A program made the translations under genes and the position numbers. From the NCBI RefSeq assembly GCF_001189845.1, contig NZ_LFLZ01000006.1:160973-224972 (forward strand): a DNA stretch of 64,000 nt, given 5' to 3'. Positions 8,280 to 15,698 of the stretch are shown piece by piece. The notes below the pieces were generated by a model. It ran no database searches. It worked only from the letters and a program-made list of their open reading frames with translations, and was not told the origin of the DNA. The DNA comes from Bradyrhizobium tropiciagri (GTDB lineage: Bacteria; Pseudomonadota; Alphaproteobacteria; Rhizobiales; Xanthobacteraceae). How positions within the stretch are numbered: position 1 is the first letter of the stretch; every line of letters begins with the position of its first letter.

Positions 8280-9188
8280 GTGGCAGCCAATTCCACCATC
8301 GATCCGATCGACATCGGGACCTTGCGGACGCTGGTGCTGGTCTACGATTTGCAGTCGTTCTCCGCGGCCGCCAAGCGCCTCGACGTCAACCAGTCCACCA
8401 TCAGCTATGCGATCGAGCGGCTGCGCGGCGCGCTCGGTGATCCGCTGTTCGTCCGCAACGGCAATGGCGTGACGGCCACCGAGCGCTGCGCGGCGCTGGC
8501 CGGCTGGGCACGGGACATGATCGGCGAGATCGACGGGCTCGCCTCGCCGGTCGAATTCGACCCGGTGACGGCGCAGGGCAGCGTGACGATCTCCTGCAAC
8601 TATCACGAACGCCAGACCCTGATGCCGCAGTTCAGCGCGCGGCTGCGTGCCGGCGCGCCGCAGGTCCGTCTCGTGCTGCTCGATGCGGCGGGCCATGGCG
8701 ACGTCCATCTGAAGCAGAACCAGTGCGACATCGTATTGGGTCCGGTCGGCGTCGTCGGCGAAAGCGTCGTCAGGCGCCACGTCCTCACCGATCACTATGT
8801 CTGTGTGATGGACCCGGCCAATCCGCTGGCGCGCGGCCGGATCGCGCTGTCGGCCTATGCCAAGGCCGAGCATGTCTTCATCACCCATAGCGGCGAGTGG
8901 CAGCCGCTTTATCTGGAGGCGCTGAAGGCAAAGGAGATCGAGATCGAGCCGGCGGTCAGCCTGCCGAACCACGACAGTCTGGAGCGCATCGTCGCCGGCA
9001 CAAGGCTGGTCGCGACCATCCCGCATCATCTGGCGCGGGCGATGCGCGGCGGCCTGCATGTCGCTGCGCTGCCGTTCCGCGTGCCGATCTCGATCGACAT
9101 GTACTGGAGCGCAAGGACGGCCAAGTCAGGCCTGCACAAATGGGCGCGCGGCCTGCTGGCCGAGGTCGCCAGGGCTTACGCAGCCTGA
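8280..9188 (+). CDS. LysR family transcriptional regulator
   Basis: This 302-residue protein has an N-terminal helix-turn-helix (about residues 12-70; L-V-L-V-Y-D-L-Q-S-F-S-A-A-A-K-R-L-D-V-N-Q then S-T-I-S-Y-A-I-E-R-L) and a periplasmic-binding-like effector domain. I chose GTG 8280 because GGGAGG sits at 8268-8273, and because the reading frame before it crosses the LysR boxes. It is the natural regulator of the divergent P450 gene and probably of itself. Confidence 0.88.
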   Translation: MAANSTIDPIDIGTLRTLVLVYDLQSFSAAAKRLDVNQSTISYAIERLRGALGDPLFVRNGNGVTATERCAALAGWARDMIGEIDGLASPVEFDPVTAQGSVTISCNYHERQTLMPQFSARLRAGAPQVRLVLLDAAGHGDVHLKQNQCDIVLGPVGVVGESVVRRHVLTDHYVCVMDPANPLARGRIALSAYAKAEHVFITHSGEWQPLYLEALKAKEIEIEPAVSLPNHDSLERIVAGTRLVATIPHHLARAMRGGLHVAALPFRVPISIDMYWSARTAKSGLHKWARGLLAEVARAYAA

Positions 9189-9223
9189 ACCACGAGCTTC
9201 GCGCCGCGATCGTCAAAAAAGCA

Positions 9224-9252
9224 AAAGGCCCGCACCTGAGGTGCGGGCCTTT
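9224..9252. terminator. Rho-independent terminator after lysR, usable in both directions
   Basis: The perfect stem aaaggcccgcacc / ggtgcgggccttt has a loop of three bases (tga), with A-rich sequence on the left and T at the right. It separates the convergent lysR and phosphate transporter genes. Confidence 0.85.
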
Positions 9253-9288
9253 CCGTCCGGCGCGTTGCCGCACCGAAAGCAGGGGGCA

Positions 9289-10833
9289 TCAGAACAGGTG
9301 GTAGAACACGTAGTAGAGCACGCCCGAGAGGATCATCGCGGCCGGCAGGGTCAGCACCCAGGCCATCGCGATGTTCCGGATCGTCGCCCATTGCAGGCCG
9401 GAGCCGTTGGCGGCCATGGTGCCGGCGATGCCCGACGACAGCACGTGCGTGGTCGAGACCGGCAGGCCGTAGCCGTCGGCCGCCGCAATCGTCGCGGCCG
9501 CCGTGATCTCGGCGCAGGCGCCCTGGGCGTAGGTCAGGTGGGTCTTGCCGATCTTCTCGCCGACGGTGACGACGATGCGCTTCCAGCCGACCATGGTGCC
9601 GAGGCCGAGCGCGATCGCGACGGCGAACTTCACCCAGCTCGGGATGAACTTCGTCGCGGCATCGAGCGAGCCCTTGTACTGGTTCAGCGTGGCGACGTCG
9701 GCGGCGGTCAGTTCGGCTTCCTTGTCCTTCATCAGGAGGCGGATCGCTTCCGAGGCGAGGTACATGTCGTTACGGGTGTTGCCGACCGCGTCAGCCGGGA
9801 ACTTGGCCAGCGAGCCGTACTGGGCGACCTGTTGGCCGATATCGCGGACCAGCACTGCCAGTGACGGGAAGGTGCCTTCATTGATCTGGTGCTGCGAGAC
9901 GTAGTTGGTCACCGCCGGGCGCGGGTTGCCGATCACGTTGTAACCGGCGGCCTTGCCTTCGATGACCTTGCTGGCGGCGGTCGAATGCGCTGCGAACTGC
10001 TCGATCTGGCTTGCGGGCATCGCGCGGTTCAGCGCATAGGCGGTCGGTACGGTGCCGATCAGGATCAGCATGATCAGGCCCATGCCCTTCTGGCCGTCAT
10101 TGGAGCCGTGGAAGAAGCTGACCAGCGTGCAGGTCAGGATCAGGATGCCGCGGATCCACCACGGCGGCGGCTGGTCGCCGACCGGCTCGCCGAACAAAGC
10201 GGGCGTGGCGCGCACGAGCACGGTCTTGAGGATGTAGAGCAGGCCGGCCGCGAGCACGAAGCCGAACAGCGGCGACAGCAGCAGCGCCTTGGCGATGTTG
10301 GCCGCCTGCGACCAGTCAACGCCGGAGGTGCCGTCGCGGCCGCGCAGCAGTGCGTTCATGATACCGACGCCCATGATCGAACCGATCAGGGTGTGCGAGC
10401 TCGAAGCCGGTAGGCCGAGCCACCAGGTGCCGAGGTTCCAGATGATGGCCGCAATCAGCAGCGCGAACACCATCGCGAAGCCGGCGCTGGAGCCTACCTG
10501 CAGGATCAGTTCGACCGGAAGCAGCGACACGATGCCGAACGCAACGGCGCCGCTCGAGAGCAGCACGCCGAACAGGTTGAACATGCCCGACCACACCACG
10601 GCGACATGCGCCGGCAGCGAGCGGGTGTAGATCACGGTGGCGACCGCGTTGGCGGTGTCGTGGAAGCCGTTGACGAATTCGAAGCCGAGCGCGATCAGCA
10701 GCGCAACGAACAGCATGATGTAGGGCAGGAACGACGTGACGCGCGTGCCGGTGGCGTCGACGTCGGCATAGATGCTGTAGGCAACGAACAGCAGCGCGGC
10801 CGCGACCACGCCCATATAAATAATCCCCGTCAT
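9289..10833 (-). CDS. Inorganic phosphate transporter, PiT family (native start apparently frameshifted)
   Basis: This 514-residue membrane protein has the two PHO4 signatures: G-F-H-D-T-A-N-A-V-A-T near the start, and G-S-N-D-G-Q-K-G-M-G-L in the middle with P-V-S-T-T-H late. It is a low-affinity Pi (metal-phosphate) symporter of the inner membrane. The best ribosome site, AGGAG at 10917-10921, serves ATG 10910, which reads MSDMALPGSIEP and then stops. Adding one base near 10873-10876 (ccgcc to ccggcc) joins it to A-L-K-K-G-P-D-L-D-K-G-F-H-P in the long frame. As it stands the first in-frame ATG is 10833, which has no good ribosome site. Confidence 0.88.
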   Translation of the reverse strand: MTGIIYMGVVAAALLFVAYSIYADVDATGTRVTSFLPYIMLFVALLIALGFEFVNGFHDTANAVATVIYTRSLPAHVAVVWSGMFNLFGVLLSSGAVAFGIVSLLPVELILQVGSSAGFAMVFALLIAAIIWNLGTWWLGLPASSSHTLIGSIMGVGIMNALLRGRDGTSGVDWSQAANIAKALLLSPLFGFVLAAGLLYILKTVLVRATPALFGEPVGDQPPPWWIRGILILTCTLVSFFHGSNDGQKGMGLIMLILIGTVPTAYALNRAMPASQIEQFAAHSTAASKVIEGKAAGYNVIGNPRPAVTNYVSQHQINEGTFPSLAVLVRDIGQQVAQYGSLAKFPADAVGNTRNDMYLASEAIRLLMKDKEAELTAADVATLNQYKGSLDAATKFIPSWVKFAVAIALGLGTMVGWKRIVVTVGEKIGKTHLTYAQGACAEITAAATIAAADGYGLPVSTTHVLSSGIAGTMAANGSGLQWATIRNIAMAWVLTLPAAMILSGVLYYVFYHLF

Positions 10834-10921
10834 GGGGTGGAAGCCCTTGTCGAGGTCCGGCCCCTTTTTCAAGGCGGCTCGATCGAGCCGGGTAACGCCA
10901 TATCGCTCATGGTAAACTCCT

Positions 10922-11545
10922 GTCCCAATGCCCCCGATTTTGATCGATGCATATGACAAGCAATTAAAATCCGCCCCGCGAAATGAGGCGGCCGCCCATA
11001 ACGGTGGACATCGCGCCGAATTCTTGTGCAACGCATTGAAGGCCCATGCGCCTTCGCGGCCTCGTGGCAATCTTCAGCAACAAAAGGTCAGCGATGACGA
11101 CGGAGATGGCCTGCATTCATTTCGCAGGGCAAGACTTTGTGCCGTGAGGTCACACTGAGTGCAGCGAGGTCACGCCCACCGCGTGCAGCTGAGGTCACAG
11201 CGGCCGCGAGACCACGACGGCAGGGCCTCGACAGGATTTCTGTCAACCGGAAATCCAGTGACGTCGCGGGTGAGGAGCGTTGTGGTCAGGAAGGTGCAGT
11301 GAGGAGGTGTGCGGGGAGAGATGAGCAGGCAGGATGGAAAGATGAGGTGGCGCGCCGCACGATCGGGGCTAGCAAACCGCGCAGCGCGCCCGCCTCGGGG
11401 TACGTCATGGCGTGAACATGACGCCCGATACCTGCGGAACACGTCACAGTACCACGGATCAATTCAAGGTTGTAGGTTTTTGTAAGCGTTGAGAACAATT
11501 TCACGTTGACGTGTGGTTACTTTGGTTCCGCCGGTTTTGCGGAAC
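10922..11545. other. Long intergenic region with no convincing gene; three GAGGTCAC repeats
   Basis: About 620 bp separate the phosphate transporter promoter from the UdgX stop codon. Open frames here are short and compositionally odd, and I do not accept any. The octamer GAGGTCAC occurs at 11146, 11166 and 11191, all in the same direction (spacings 20 and 25 bp). These may be regulatory sites or remnants of a repeat. Confidence 0.4.
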
Positions 11546-12979
11546 TCAAGCCGCGTGATCCGACCGGCGGAGCTGGCCCGCAGCGATTTTCAGGTCGTCG
11601 ATAAAGCGCTGATATTCCAGCGCCTTGGCTTTCTCGTCGGGCAGCCGCAACAGATAGGACGGGTGCACGGTGACGAGCACCTTGGTTCCGTCGTGATCGA
11701 TCAGGCGGCGGCGGTTCTTGTTGATCGGGGTGATCTTGCCGAGCACGCTCTGCGCTGCGGTGGCGCCGAGCGCCACCACGAGCTCCGGCTTGATGGCGGC
11801 GAGCTCGCGCTCGTACCACCGCCGGCAGGCGCGGATCTCCGGCGTGCCCGGCTTCTGGTGCAGCCGGACCTTGCCGCGCGGCACGAATTTGAAGTGCTTC
11901 ACCGCGTTGGTGATGTAGACCGTGGTGCGATCGATGCCGGCGTCCTTGAGCGCGCGATCGAGCATCTGCCCGGCCGGTCCGACGAAGGGATGGCCGGCGA
12001 GATCCTCCTTGTCGCCAGGCTGCTCGCCGACCAGCATCAGCGTCGCGCTTTGCGGTCCCTCGCCGAACACGGTCTGGGTTGCGTCCTTCCACAACGGGCA
12101 GGCGCGGCAATCGGCGGCTTCGTCGCGCAGGGCAGCGATGGTGTCGCGCGCCTGTGCATCCAGAGTTTGCTTGCGGGCCATCGGCGGATCCTGTGGCTTC
12201 CGCGGCTCCGCCGCCTTGCGGGCGATGAAGGGGCCGCTGGTCATGCGCATGGCGTCTTCGATCAGCGGCTTAATGATCGAGTCTTCGGGCAGGTTCCTCC
12301 AATAGGCCTGCGGCATCTCCATCACCTTCAGCCGCGCGGGATTGAAGAGGCCGTTGTCATGGCGCCGCCAGGCCTCCTCGAGCCGGTCCTCGGACGGCAC
12401 CTCGGATTTGGCGACGCCCGGCGTGATCGAGATCGCGTGCCCGTCCCAATGCGCTGACACGTCGGGAGTGAGGATCGACCACGGCATGTCGGCGAAGCGG
12501 CCGGCGAAGAAAGGTGCGGCGAGCTCGACGATGCGATGCTCCGGCTCGAACCAGGCGACGTAATGCGCCGTCCGCTCGCGGCCGATTTCGCGGAAGCGGA
12601 GATGCGCGTGCATCCTGTCGATGTCGCAATAGACCGCGCGCGCCATAGCGTGGATCTCGGCGACATCAGGATCGTCAGTCGCGCTGAGCAGATCGTGATG
12701 GCTGCGCAGCCGCCACAGCAGGCGGTAGAGCAGGGCGAAGCGCTCGTCATTGCGATGCAGGATCGCGGCCTTTGCGAGCTCTACGAATTTGGCAGGGACG
12801 TTGAACTGCGCCTGCGGCACGTCAGGTAATTCATTCACGCAAGATTCGGACGACAATTCGTCATCGCGGCGGATGGTCCATGTGACCTCCGCAGGCTTCA
12901 CGTCATTGATCGCCAATCGCCGCGCGGCCCTGCGCCAGCCCTCGAAATCGGTGTCGTTGTCGAGCACGATGATACGCAT
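11546..12979 (-). CDS. DUF4130 domain fused to UdgX-family uracil-DNA-binding protein
   Basis: This protein has 477 residues in two parts. Residues 1-245 match the DUF4130 (TIGR03915) putative DNA metabolism domain. Residues about 275-470 are a family 4/UdgX uracil-DNA glycosylase: C291-R-A-C294 for the Fe-S cluster, G-E-Q-P-G-D-K-E-D, N-A-V-K-H-F-K-F, K370-V-R-L-H374 in place of the KRRIH loop (H374 would be the residue that links covalently to the abasic sugar), C385, and T-V-H-P-S. A fourth cluster Cys is not obvious. UdgX captures uracil in DNA in a covalent complex. GGAG precedes ATG 12979. It is divergent from the SOS-type imuA operon. Confidence 0.85.
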   Translation of the reverse strand: MRIIVLDNDTDFEGWRRAARRLAINDVKPAEVTWTIRRDDELSSESCVNELPDVPQAQFNVPAKFVELAKAAILHRNDERFALLYRLLWRLRSHHDLLSATDDPDVAEIHAMARAVYCDIDRMHAHLRFREIGRERTAHYVAWFEPEHRIVELAAPFFAGRFADMPWSILTPDVSAHWDGHAISITPGVAKSEVPSEDRLEEAWRRHDNGLFNPARLKVMEMPQAYWRNLPEDSIIKPLIEDAMRMTSGPFIARKAAEPRKPQDPPMARKQTLDAQARDTIAALRDEAADCRACPLWKDATQTVFGEGPQSATLMLVGEQPGDKEDLAGHPFVGPAGQMLDRALKDAGIDRTTVYITNAVKHFKFVPRGKVRLHQKPGTPEIRACRRWYERELAAIKPELVVALGATAAQSVLGKITPINKNRRRLIDHDGTKVLVTVHPSYLLRLPDEKAKALEYQRFIDDLKIAAGQLRRSDHAA

Positions 12980-13115
12980 GCGATTGCTCCGTTTCCGTCA
13001 CGCCGCCATTTTCGGGCCAGCGCGCCTGACTTGCGGAAGATCATGGGCCCATCCGGGTTCGGTGCGTCTGAATCCCATTGATTCCACTCATGAATCACTG
13101 AGCTCACCAATCCGA

Positions 13116-13144
13116 TTGACTCCGCGGGCCCTGTTAGCTTTATA
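13116..13144 (+). promoter_or_regulatory. Candidate sigma-70 promoter of imuA
   Basis: TTGACT at 13116-13121 is followed after 17 bases by TTTATA at 13139-13144. The expected start of transcription, about 13150, falls inside the LexA box at 13148-13162, a sensible place for repression. This leaves a leader of about 85 bases before imuA. Confidence 0.5.
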
Positions 13145-13147
13145 TTA

Positions 13148-13162
13148 GAACATAACATGAAC
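13148..13162. promoter_or_regulatory. LexA (SOS) box, alphaproteobacterial type GAAC-N7-GAAC
   Basis: The sequence GAACATAACATGAAC is an exact GAAC-N7-GAAC, the complement of the GTTC-N7-GTTC site bound by LexA in alphaproteobacteria. It lies 75 bp upstream of imuA, and imuA-imuB-dnaE2 is a known SOS regulon member in this class. It is 169 bp from the divergent UdgX start, so control of that gene is less certain. Confidence 0.8.
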
Positions 13163-13236
13163 AATTGAGCCTGTCCCTGGTTCTCTGTTCTGGTCAGTGA
13201 CGGCCTCAAATTTTGGTTGAGAAGGAGCGGCGCATC

Positions 13237-14031
13237 ATGAACGGCGCACGCACGGGTACGCTTGCGTCTCTGCGCGGCAGCATCGCGCGCATCGAGGCGC
13301 CATCGGATGCGGCGATGCCGAACCGCATCGCGCTCGGCCATGCCGGCGCGGACGCGATGTTGCGCGGCGGACTTGCTCCGGCCGCGCTGCACGAGGTGTT
13401 CGCGGCCGGCCATCAGGGCGGCGCTGCGACCGGGTTCATCGCGGGACTCGCCGGGCTGATATCGGCGCGCAAGCCGCTGGTCTGGGTGCGGCAGGATTTT
13501 TCCGATCGCGAGAACGGCGCGCTGTCGATGCGCGGGCTCGCCGAGCTCGGCCTCGATCCGCGCCTCCTGGTCACGGTGCGCGCCGCTGACGTCGACAGCG
13601 GCCTGCGCACCGCGGCCGACGCGCTCGCCTGCGATGCGCTCGGCGCCGTCGTGCTCGAGATCTGGGGCCAGGCGCGCCAGCTCGATCTCGTCGCCAGCCG
13701 TAAATTGACGCTCGCCGCGCAAGCCTCCGGCGTCACCGCGCTGGTGCTACGGATCGCGGCAGCGCCGATCCCCTCGACCGCGGAAACGCGCTGGATCGTG
13801 CGCGCAGCGCATTCGCCACCCGGCAATGCCGCGAGCCCTTGGGGCGCGCCGCGCGTCGAGGCCGAACTCGTGCGCAATCGTCATGGCCCGGTCGGGCGAT
13901 GGATCATGGAATGGAAATGTGATGAGTGCCAATTCAGTGAGCCGTCGGCGTATCCTCAGCCTGTGGCTGCCACGCCTGCCCATCGACCGCATCAAGCGCA
14001 AGCTCGCGCAGGACATCGCCTCGCAAGCTGA
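13237..14031 (+). CDS. imuA: ImuA, RecA-like component of the mutasome
   Basis: This 264-residue RecA/SulA-like protein starts at ATG 13237 with GGAG upstream. Its core reads L-H-E-V-F-A-A-G-H-Q-G-G-A-A-T-G-F, then P-L-V-W-V-R-Q-D-F-S, where the Walker A lysine of RecA is missing, as in other ImuA proteins. The C-terminus E-W-K-C-D-E-C-Q-F overlaps the original imuB start. ImuA works with ImuB and DnaE2 in error-prone bypass of DNA damage. The stop TGA (14029-14031) shares its last base with an ATG that opens the surviving imuB frame. Confidence 0.88.
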   Translation: MNGARTGTLASLRGSIARIEAPSDAAMPNRIALGHAGADAMLRGGLAPAALHEVFAAGHQGGAATGFIAGLAGLISARKPLVWVRQDFSDRENGALSMRGLAELGLDPRLLVTVRAADVDSGLRTAADALACDALGAVVLEIWGQARQLDLVASRKLTLAAQASGVTALVLRIAAAPIPSTAETRWIVRAAHSPPGNAASPWGAPRVEAELVRNRHGPVGRWIMEWKCDECQFSEPSAYPQPVAATPAHRPHQAQARAGHRLAS

Positions 14032-14140
14032 TGGGCACAGCGCTGTGCCAACCGACACACGGGAGGTGGCAGGACTCCCTCTCCCGCTTGCGGGGGAGGG
14101 TTGGGGTGGGGGTGCTCTCCACAAACAATGTTCTTCGTAA
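13922..14140 (+). pseudogene. imuB: Original 5' end of imuB, cut off by a repeat insertion
   Basis: From ATG 13922 the frame reads M-S-A-N-S-V then R-R-I-L-S-L-W-L-P-R-L-P-I-D-R-I-K-R-K, the normal N-terminus of ImuB, overlapping the end of imuA. It then runs into the palindromic repeat and stops at 14138-14140. The rest of ImuB resumes after the repeat in another frame (offset +1). The fragment of 72 codons would not fold alone. Confidence 0.75.
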
Positions 14141-15698
14141 GGAGAGAGCCCCCACCCGGATCGCATCTAGCGATGCGATCCGGCCTCCCCCGCAAGCGGG
14201 AGAGGCGAAGAAGGAACTCCCCAGCGTCGTGGTGGTAAAAGACCACAATGCGATCCTGCTGCATGCCGTCGACGAGGCCGCGGTGCGCGCCGGGCTGTCG
14301 ATCGGGTTGCCGCTCGCCAATGCGCGGGCGATCTGCCCGGAGCTTACGGTCTATGACGCCGATCCGGCCGCCGACCTGAAGACGCTGAACGACATCGCCG
14401 ACTGGTGCGACCGCTTCACGCCGCTGGTCGCGCTCGACGCACCTTACGGCCTGTTTCTCGACATCACCGGCTGCGCGCACCTGTTCGGCGGCGAGCGGGC
14501 GCTGCTGCAGATCGTGACCAATGCGCTGAGCCGGCGCGGCTTTGCGGTCAGCGCGGCGATTGCCGGCACCTCGATCGCGGCGCGCACGCTGACGCGCCAC
14601 GTCTCGGGCAAGATCGTCGCCGATGGCGCAGAGGCGCAAGCGGTCGGCCCGCTGCCGGTGTCGGCGCTCGGCGCAGATAGCGCTGTGACCACCGGCCTGC
14701 GCCGTGCGGGCCTAAAGACCATCGGCGATGTCGCCGCGCGCGCGCCGCATGAGATCTCGGCGCGGTTCGGCGCGGCTTTCACCACCTTGCTCTCCCACGC
14801 GCTCGGGCAAGGCGATGCCCCGATCAGCCCGCGCAAGCCGCTGCCCGATTACATCGTCGAGAAGCGTTTCCCGGAACCCATCGCGACCGACACCGTGATC
14901 GCGTTGACGCTCTCGAGCCTCGCCAAGATGCTGGTTGCGGCGATGGACAAGCAGGGCAAGGGCGCGCGGCAGCTGGAAGCGAGCTTCTTCCGTACCGACG
15001 GTGCGGTGCGCGCGATCATGGTCGAGACCGGGCGTCCGGTGACGCGGCCCGAGATGATCGACCGCCTGTTCAGCGAGCGGCTCGATGCGCTCAACGATCC
15101 GCTCGATCCCGGCTTCGGCTTCGATCTCATTCGCCTTGCCGCCGGGCGTACCGAGATCGTGGTGCAGCAGCAGCGCGATCTCGACGCCACCGTGCACGAC
15201 AATGACGAGATCTCGGCGCTGATCGACCGCATCGCCGCCCGCATCGGGGGCAAACGCGTCGTCGTGCACCTGCCGCTCGAGAGCCATATTCCTGAGCGTG
15301 CGGCGCTCGCGCTGCCGGCGCAGCACCATCAGGCCGCAGCCAGCGCCGCCGCCTGGCCGGAGCGCGTCGCCGGCGAGCCGCCGTTGCGGCCGCTCAGGCT
15401 GTTCGAGCAGCCCGAACCGATCAAGGTGCCGTTCGCGAGCGTGCCGGACGGTCCGCCGCATCAGTTCACCTGGCGGCGCGCCCTGCACGCGGTGGTGCGG
15501 GTCGAGGGCCCCGAGCGGATCGCGATGGAATGGTGGAAGCAGGATGGCGCGGCGCTGACGCGCGACTATTTCCGCATCGAGGATGCCGAGGGCCAGCGCT
15601 TCTGGATCTTCCGCGACGGCCTTTACGAGAGTGAACTGCGCGACGAAGAAGACAAGCCCGTTCCGGCCAACTGGTATGTGCACGGGCTGTTCGCATGA
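14031..15698 (+). CDS. imuB: ImuB, Y-family polymerase-like mutasome protein, N-terminus altered
   Basis: The open frame of 555 codons starts at ATG 14031, overlapping the imuA stop as TGATG. Residues 1 to about 60 are translated from flanking DNA and the repeat; real ImuB sequence starts at P-S-V-V-V-V-K-D-H-N-A and continues to the end. Visible parts are the Y-family palm remnants (F-L-D-I-T-G-C-A-H-L-F-G-G), the helix-hairpin-helix region G-L-R-R-A-G-L-K-T-I-G-D-V-A, the little-finger part, and the C-terminal segment that holds the mutasome together. ImuB is a catalytically dead polymerase that bridges ImuA, DnaE2 and the beta clamp. The first palm strand is lost or replaced. The stop overlaps the dnaE2 start (ATGA). 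Confidence 0.8.
   Translation: MGTALCQPTHGRWQDSLSRLRGRVGVGVLSTNNVLRKERAPTRIASSDAIRPPPQAGEAKKELPSVVVVKDHNAILLHAVDEAAVRAGLSIGLPLANARAICPELTVYDADPAADLKTLNDIADWCDRFTPLVALDAPYGLFLDITGCAHLFGGERALLQIVTNALSRRGFAVSAAIAGTSIAARTLTRHVSGKIVADGAEAQAVGPLPVSALGADSAVTTGLRRAGLKTIGDVAARAPHEISARFGAAFTTLLSHALGQGDAPISPRKPLPDYIVEKRFPEPIATDTVIALTLSSLAKMLVAAMDKQGKGARQLEASFFRTDGAVRAIMVETGRPVTRPEMIDRLFSERLDALNDPLDPGFGFDLIRLAAGRTEIVVQQQRDLDATVHDNDEISALIDRIAARIGGKRVVVHLPLESHIPERAALALPAQHHQAAASAAAWPERVAGEPPLRPLRLFEQPEPIKVPFASVPDGPPHQFTWRRALHAVVRVEGPERIAMEWWKQDGAALTRDYFRIEDAEGQRFWIFRDGLYESELRDEEDKPVPANWYVHGLFA
14075..14208. repeat. Palindromic repeat, family A, inserted in imuB
   Basis: The outer arms 14078-14099 and 14184-14205 are perfect inverted repeats (cctctcccgcttgcggggga...). 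Inner arms near 14105-14120 and 14141-14156 also pair, and a hairpin ggatcgcatc/gatgcgatcc lies at 14158-14182. Similar short sequences ggactccc and ggaactccc flank it and may be remains of a target duplication. A relative lies at 181-345. The insertion shifts imuB out of frame. Confidence 0.85.

Noticed and set aside
11137..11442. Open frames of 90-92 codons on both strands in the long gap
   Set aside because: No ribosome site, Arg/Ser-rich composition typical of non-coding GC-rich DNA, and no recognisable motif.
13176..13192. GTTC-N3-GTTC near imuA as a second LexA site
   Set aside because: Spacing is three bases instead of seven.
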